Assembly: GCA_015069615.1 (NCBI GenBank)
Contig: SVIF01000010.1
Coordinates: 1-53,640, forward strand
Length of the DNA stretch: 53,640 bases
From: Clostridiales bacterium
GTDB taxonomy: Bacteria; Bacillota; Clostridia; Christensenellales; Borkfalkiaceae
Reading direction: 5' to 3'
The stretch's first letter is position 1. Every line of letters begins with the position of its first letter. The translations under genes and the position numbers were made by a program. This document shows positions 52,001 to 53,640 of the stretch, piece by piece. The notes under the pieces were generated by a model. It was not told the DNA's origin. It made no database searches and saw only the letters and a program-made list of their open reading frames with translations.

Positions 52001-53640
52001 CGTAAATGGGATTTCTCCCTTGCCGTAACCGTGGATATGACCTTAACTGCAAAATGGTCTCCCGTATCCTATACGATTACTTACGATTTGGCGGGCGGAA
52101 CCAACCATGCGGATAACCCCAAGAAATATGATATTGAAGATGCAACCATTACCTTGCTTGCGCCCACGAAAGACGGGTATACCTTCCTTGGTTGGGTAGA
52201 TGGCAACGGTAACCCCGTAACTGAAATCGCTACGGGTAGCACGGGTGCGATTACCCTTACCGCAACGTGGGAAGAAATCGTTCTGCCCCCCGTTACGCCC
52301 TCGGTAACCCCCTCTGTAACGCCTTCGGTAGTACCTAGCGTCGTACCCTCGGTTGTTCCTTCGGTTGTTCCCTCGGTAGTACCTAGCGTAACTCCTTCGG
52401 TAGTGCCTAGCGTAACTCCTTCGGTTGCACCTAGCGTAGCACCTTCGGTAGTACCTAGTGTAGCGCCTTCGGTTGCACCCAGCGTAACTCCTTCGGTAGT
52501 ACCTAGCGTAACTCCTTCGGTAGTACCTAGCGTAACTCCTTCGGTAGTACCTAGCGTAACTCCTTCGGTAGTACCTAGCGTTGCTCCTTCGGTAGTACCT
52601 AGCGTAACTCCTTCGGTAGTACCTAGCGTAACTCCTTCGGTTGCACCTAGCGTTGCTCCTTCGGTTGCACCCAGCGTAGCACCTTCGGTTGCACCCAGCG
52701 TAATTCCTTCGGTTGCACCCAGCGTAGCGCCTTCGGTAGTACCCAGCGTAGTACCTTCGGTAGTACCCAGTGTAGCACCTTCGGTTGCACCCAGCGTAGT
52801 ACCTTCGGTGGTACCTAGCGTAGTGCCTACGGTAGTTCCTAGCGTAGTACCTTCGGTAGTACCCAGTGTAGCACCTTCGGTTGCACCCAGCGTAACGCCT
52901 TCGGTTGTACCCAGCGTAGCGCCTTCGGTAGTACCCAGTGTAGCACCTTCGGTTGCACCCAGCGTAGCGCCTTCGGTTGCACCCAGTGTAGAACCTTCGG
53001 TTGCACCCAGCGTAGCGCCTTCGGTAGTACCTAGTGTAGTACCTTCGGTTGTACCTAGCGTAACTCCTTCGGTAGTGCCTAGCGTTGCTCCTTCGGTAGT
53101 ACCTAGCGTAGCACCTTCGGTTGTGCCTAGCGTAGCACCTTCGATTGTGCCTAGCGTAACTCCTTCGGTAGTACCTAGTGTAGCGCCTTCGGTAGCGCCT
53201 AGCGTAACTCCTTCGGTTGCGCCCAGCGTAGCACCTTCGGTTGTGCCTAGCGTAACTCCTTCGGTAGTACCTAGTGTAGCACCTTCGGTTGCACCCAGCG
53301 TAGCACCTTCGGTAGTACCCAGTGTAGTACCTTCGGTAGTACCCAGTGTAGTACCCACGGTTCAACCTACGGTACCTCCCACGGTGGCACCCAGTGTAGT
53401 ACCTTCGGTAGTACCCAGTGTAGTACCCACGGTTCAACCTACGGTACCTCCCACGGTAGTACCCAGTGTAGCACCTTCGGTTGCACCCAGTGTAGTACCC
53501 ACGGTTCAACCTACGGTACCTCCCACGGTAGCGCCCAGTGATGCTCCTTCGGTAGCGCCTTCTGTTGTACAAGAAGGTGGATGTAAGAGTTGTAGAAAGG
53601 CATCTGCGCAATCTTTAGCGTTCTTGGCTTCGGTAATGGC
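49046..53640 (+). CDS. Surface metallophosphoesterase with PSV-repeat stalk and Cys-Lys C-terminal signal (3' end cut by window edge)
   Basis: 1531 codons to the window end; ATAAGGAG precedes the ATG. Signal peptide 1-33 (cut at ARA/AE). Three carbohydrate-binding-like modules (about 36-210, 215-385, 390-550), the first two close duplicates ending RLWGGYGTVWYDNFSLIE and RLWGAYGTVWFDNFSLIE. Phosphoesterase core: GDTQ (D570), LGD (D606), GNHD (H640), TTHCQVNAHG and SGH (H779); the usual G-H-x-H reads GHFV. Ig-like domain about 850-935, two InlB-type repeats (about 942-1077, ending LTAKW and LTATW), then 106 P-S-V-x units (1085-1508), QEGGCKSCRK and the start of a hydrophobic helix (SLAFLASVMA). 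Most likely a wall- or membrane-anchored extracellular phosphatase or phosphodiesterase held out on a proline-rich stalk. No LPxTG is seen. Confidence 0.87.
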   Translation, partial: MAKSKKIGLQAILCAVALCFVTCFALSLPARAAETGTQMLSEAAMTISSATLADNGWGTWANSGDGAVVDTTQNYGSDGTYSIKISSAERNNINTYIYAENLTVGKIYTFSFAMKTEGVFHYGGDTGAYLDFGQRPASTGTYTKEHSLGYVSSPATGQYNEIGDNDWKVFTKEFVATDSRYYICGRLWGGYGTVWYDNFSLIEQPEPEGSAEGTEKMLSATRTISSATLSENNWADWPSSTTVVDTTTNYGNDGTYSLKLSSETRTNMNVSTYVENMVVGKTYKFSVAIKTAGVWNHSGGTGAYFDFGQRPKSTNTYKEEFSMGYRTSPPAGQFAEIGDHDWKVFTQEFVATDTRYYFCARLWGAYGTVWFDNFSLIEYEGPSYNTNFTDGTVASQASFDSVWNKGWLPTGSSASFSTESHTNDGTGSVYVKNEGTTSSYKGTTATLVKDAKYKISGWIKYANLTVTTNNGNGGPWWSFGDVYGGSFGAISNKSAPANMDWTYYENYYTAPETDTYILNCRLWGCYGEAWFDDMKIELVEKVDPEITKHWVAEDVITPPTDGFTILAMGDTQGTVAHSQADYLASYDKIAALKDVWNIQYLIELGDIVDSPVSAQWNGAQTAHETLDAVGLKYALSPGNHDYEGLIGLASGVKVPRDSSGFNATFPASKYTQLYGTENFGLFEEGKMDNTFHKFTYGGKRYMILALEYGIREETAAWAKALCDANPDYQVIVTTHCQVNAHGQFQDDTTAHLTDAKSPQWVWDNFVKLCPNVTHLLSGHFVSYGVTTRVLYNDAGLPVTTMKIDPQNNWPDSMGVFLHFADDGTVSYYYYSPTRDKFYNGSNFASTPKTNANKEFTLDKGKTLDVNTLYAYEQLDGGEIQSVTYESSDSAIASVDANGVITAKAPGTATITVKMKTWQSVYAEQVGPLTIYQFPVTVQDIVTVNFVTGTDAVVPPQTISKGSTLTQPADLTREHYEFKGWYATKTRKWDFSLAVTVDMTLTAKWSPVSYTITYDLAGGTNHADNPKKYDIEDATITLLAPTKDGYTFLGWVDGNGNPVTEIATGSTGAITLTATWEEIVLPPVTPSVTPSVTPSVVPSVVPSVVPSVVPSVVPSVTPSVVPSVTPSVAPSVAPSVVPSVAPSVAPSVTPSVVPSVTPSVVPSVTPSVVPSVTPSVVPSVAPSVVPSVTPSVVPSVTPSVAPSVAPSVAPSVAPSVAPSVIPSVAPSVAPSVVPSVVPSVVPSVAPSVAPSVVPSVVPSVVPTVVPSVVPSVVPSVAPSVAPSVTPSVVPSVAPSVVPSVAPSVAPSVAPSVAPSVEPSVAPSVAPSVVPSVVPSVVPSVTPSVVPSVAPSVVPSVAPSVVPSVAPSIVPSVTPSVVPSVAPSVAPSVTPSVAPSVAPSVVPSVTPSVVPSVAPSVAPSVAPSVVPSVVPSVVPSVVPTVQPTVPPTVAPSVVPSVVPSVVPTVQPTVPPTVVPSVAPSVAPSVVPTVQPTVPPTVAPSDAPSVAPSVVQEGGCKSCRKASAQSLAFLASVM
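52298..53569 (+). repeat. PSV-coding tandem repeat tract, right copy
   Basis: 106 four-residue units P-S-V-x. DNA period 24 bp, with serine codons alternating TCG and AGC/AGT over most of the tract. A 72-bp higher-order unit containing PTVQPTVPPTV is present three times at the distal end (starts 53351, 53423, 53495). Confidence 0.95.
53492..53591. repeat. 100-bp exact inverted repeat, right arm
   Basis: Exact reverse complement of bases 1-100. It ends 49 bp before the window edge because the right gene continues further than the left one does. Confidence 0.97.

Noticed and set aside
52043-53611. Minus-strand ORFs (Tyr/Arg-rich and TLGTTEG repeats) over the right PSV tract
   Set aside because: Antisense shadows of a stop-free repeat; no promoter or ribosome site.

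Overview
The window looks like a piece of chromosome from an uncultured Gram-positive Clostridia-type bacterium (Bacillota), probably a gut lineage. Grounds seen in the sequence: AAGGAG-type ribosome binding sites and TTGACA/TATAAT promoters throughout; a DnaD/DnaI primosome pair; SpoVB-like, CotH, YetF/DUF4363, DUF4364 and TSCPD proteins; a bL27 protein with the Bacillota-type N-terminal extension; the tsaC/low-MW phosphatase/rpiB gene string; ECF-type vitamin transporters; and secreted proteins with Gram-positive signal peptides or lipoboxes and no outer-membrane genes. No rRNA or tRNA genes were seen, and no phage, transposase or CRISPR array.

Layout. 1-3844 (minus) and 49046-53640 (plus) are two paralogous giant surface proteins that read outward off both ends of the window. 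Each has a signal peptide, three carbohydrate-binding-like modules, a calcineurin-like metallophosphoesterase, a bacterial Ig-like domain and a long Pro-Ser-Val repeat stalk (80 and 106 four-residue units). The right copy ends in a Cys-Lys motif followed by a hydrophobic run; the left copy is cut by the edge just after the same motif begins. The last 100 bp of the two are identical and inverted. 3.9-8.7 kb: DUF4363/YetF, a THF-riboswitch-controlled folate ECF component fused to a second domain, a SpoVB-like flippase and a LysM-like protein. 8.7-15.2 kb: a double-anchored surface lipoprotein, a split TauE/SafE exporter and a CotH-kinase lipoprotein with collagen-like repeats. 15.2-17.6 kb: DnaI and DnaD helicase loaders. 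17.9-21.0 kb: an alpha/beta-hydrolase-like protein without its catalytic residues, signal peptidase I and DegV.

21.5-28.0 kb is one long plus-strand run: two unknown membrane proteins, PepF, DnaB helicase, TsaC, a tyrosine phosphatase and RpiB. 28.1-34.8 kb (minus) holds an XRE regulator, a CtpE-like P-type ATPase, LeuS, a TSCPD protein and a DUF4364 protein. 35.0-39.9 kb holds an unknown protein, a cysteine-rich small membrane protein, an ECF S component with type III pantothenate kinase and homoserine dehydrogenase behind a structured leader, and QueH. 40.0-46.2 kb (minus) holds a DUF1934/MBL/Rho-like/RadC operon and two flavoproteins. 46.3-48.7 kb holds a polyampholyte DUF1508 membrane protein, a helical-bundle protein and rplU-rpmA without the usual protease gene between them.

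The most unusual items are the twin PSV-stalk phosphoesterases with their 24-bp DNA repeat and Cys-Lys C-terminal signal (a similar Cys-Lys/TM end is on the 8764-11787 lipoprotein); the Rho homologue that has lost Walker A and Walker B; rplU-rpmA without prp although bL27 keeps a cleavable-looking extension; the FolT fusion with an internal ribosome binding site; and a candidate structured RNA in front of the ECF-S/coaX operon. Intergenic DNA carries several families of palindromic or tandem repeats.
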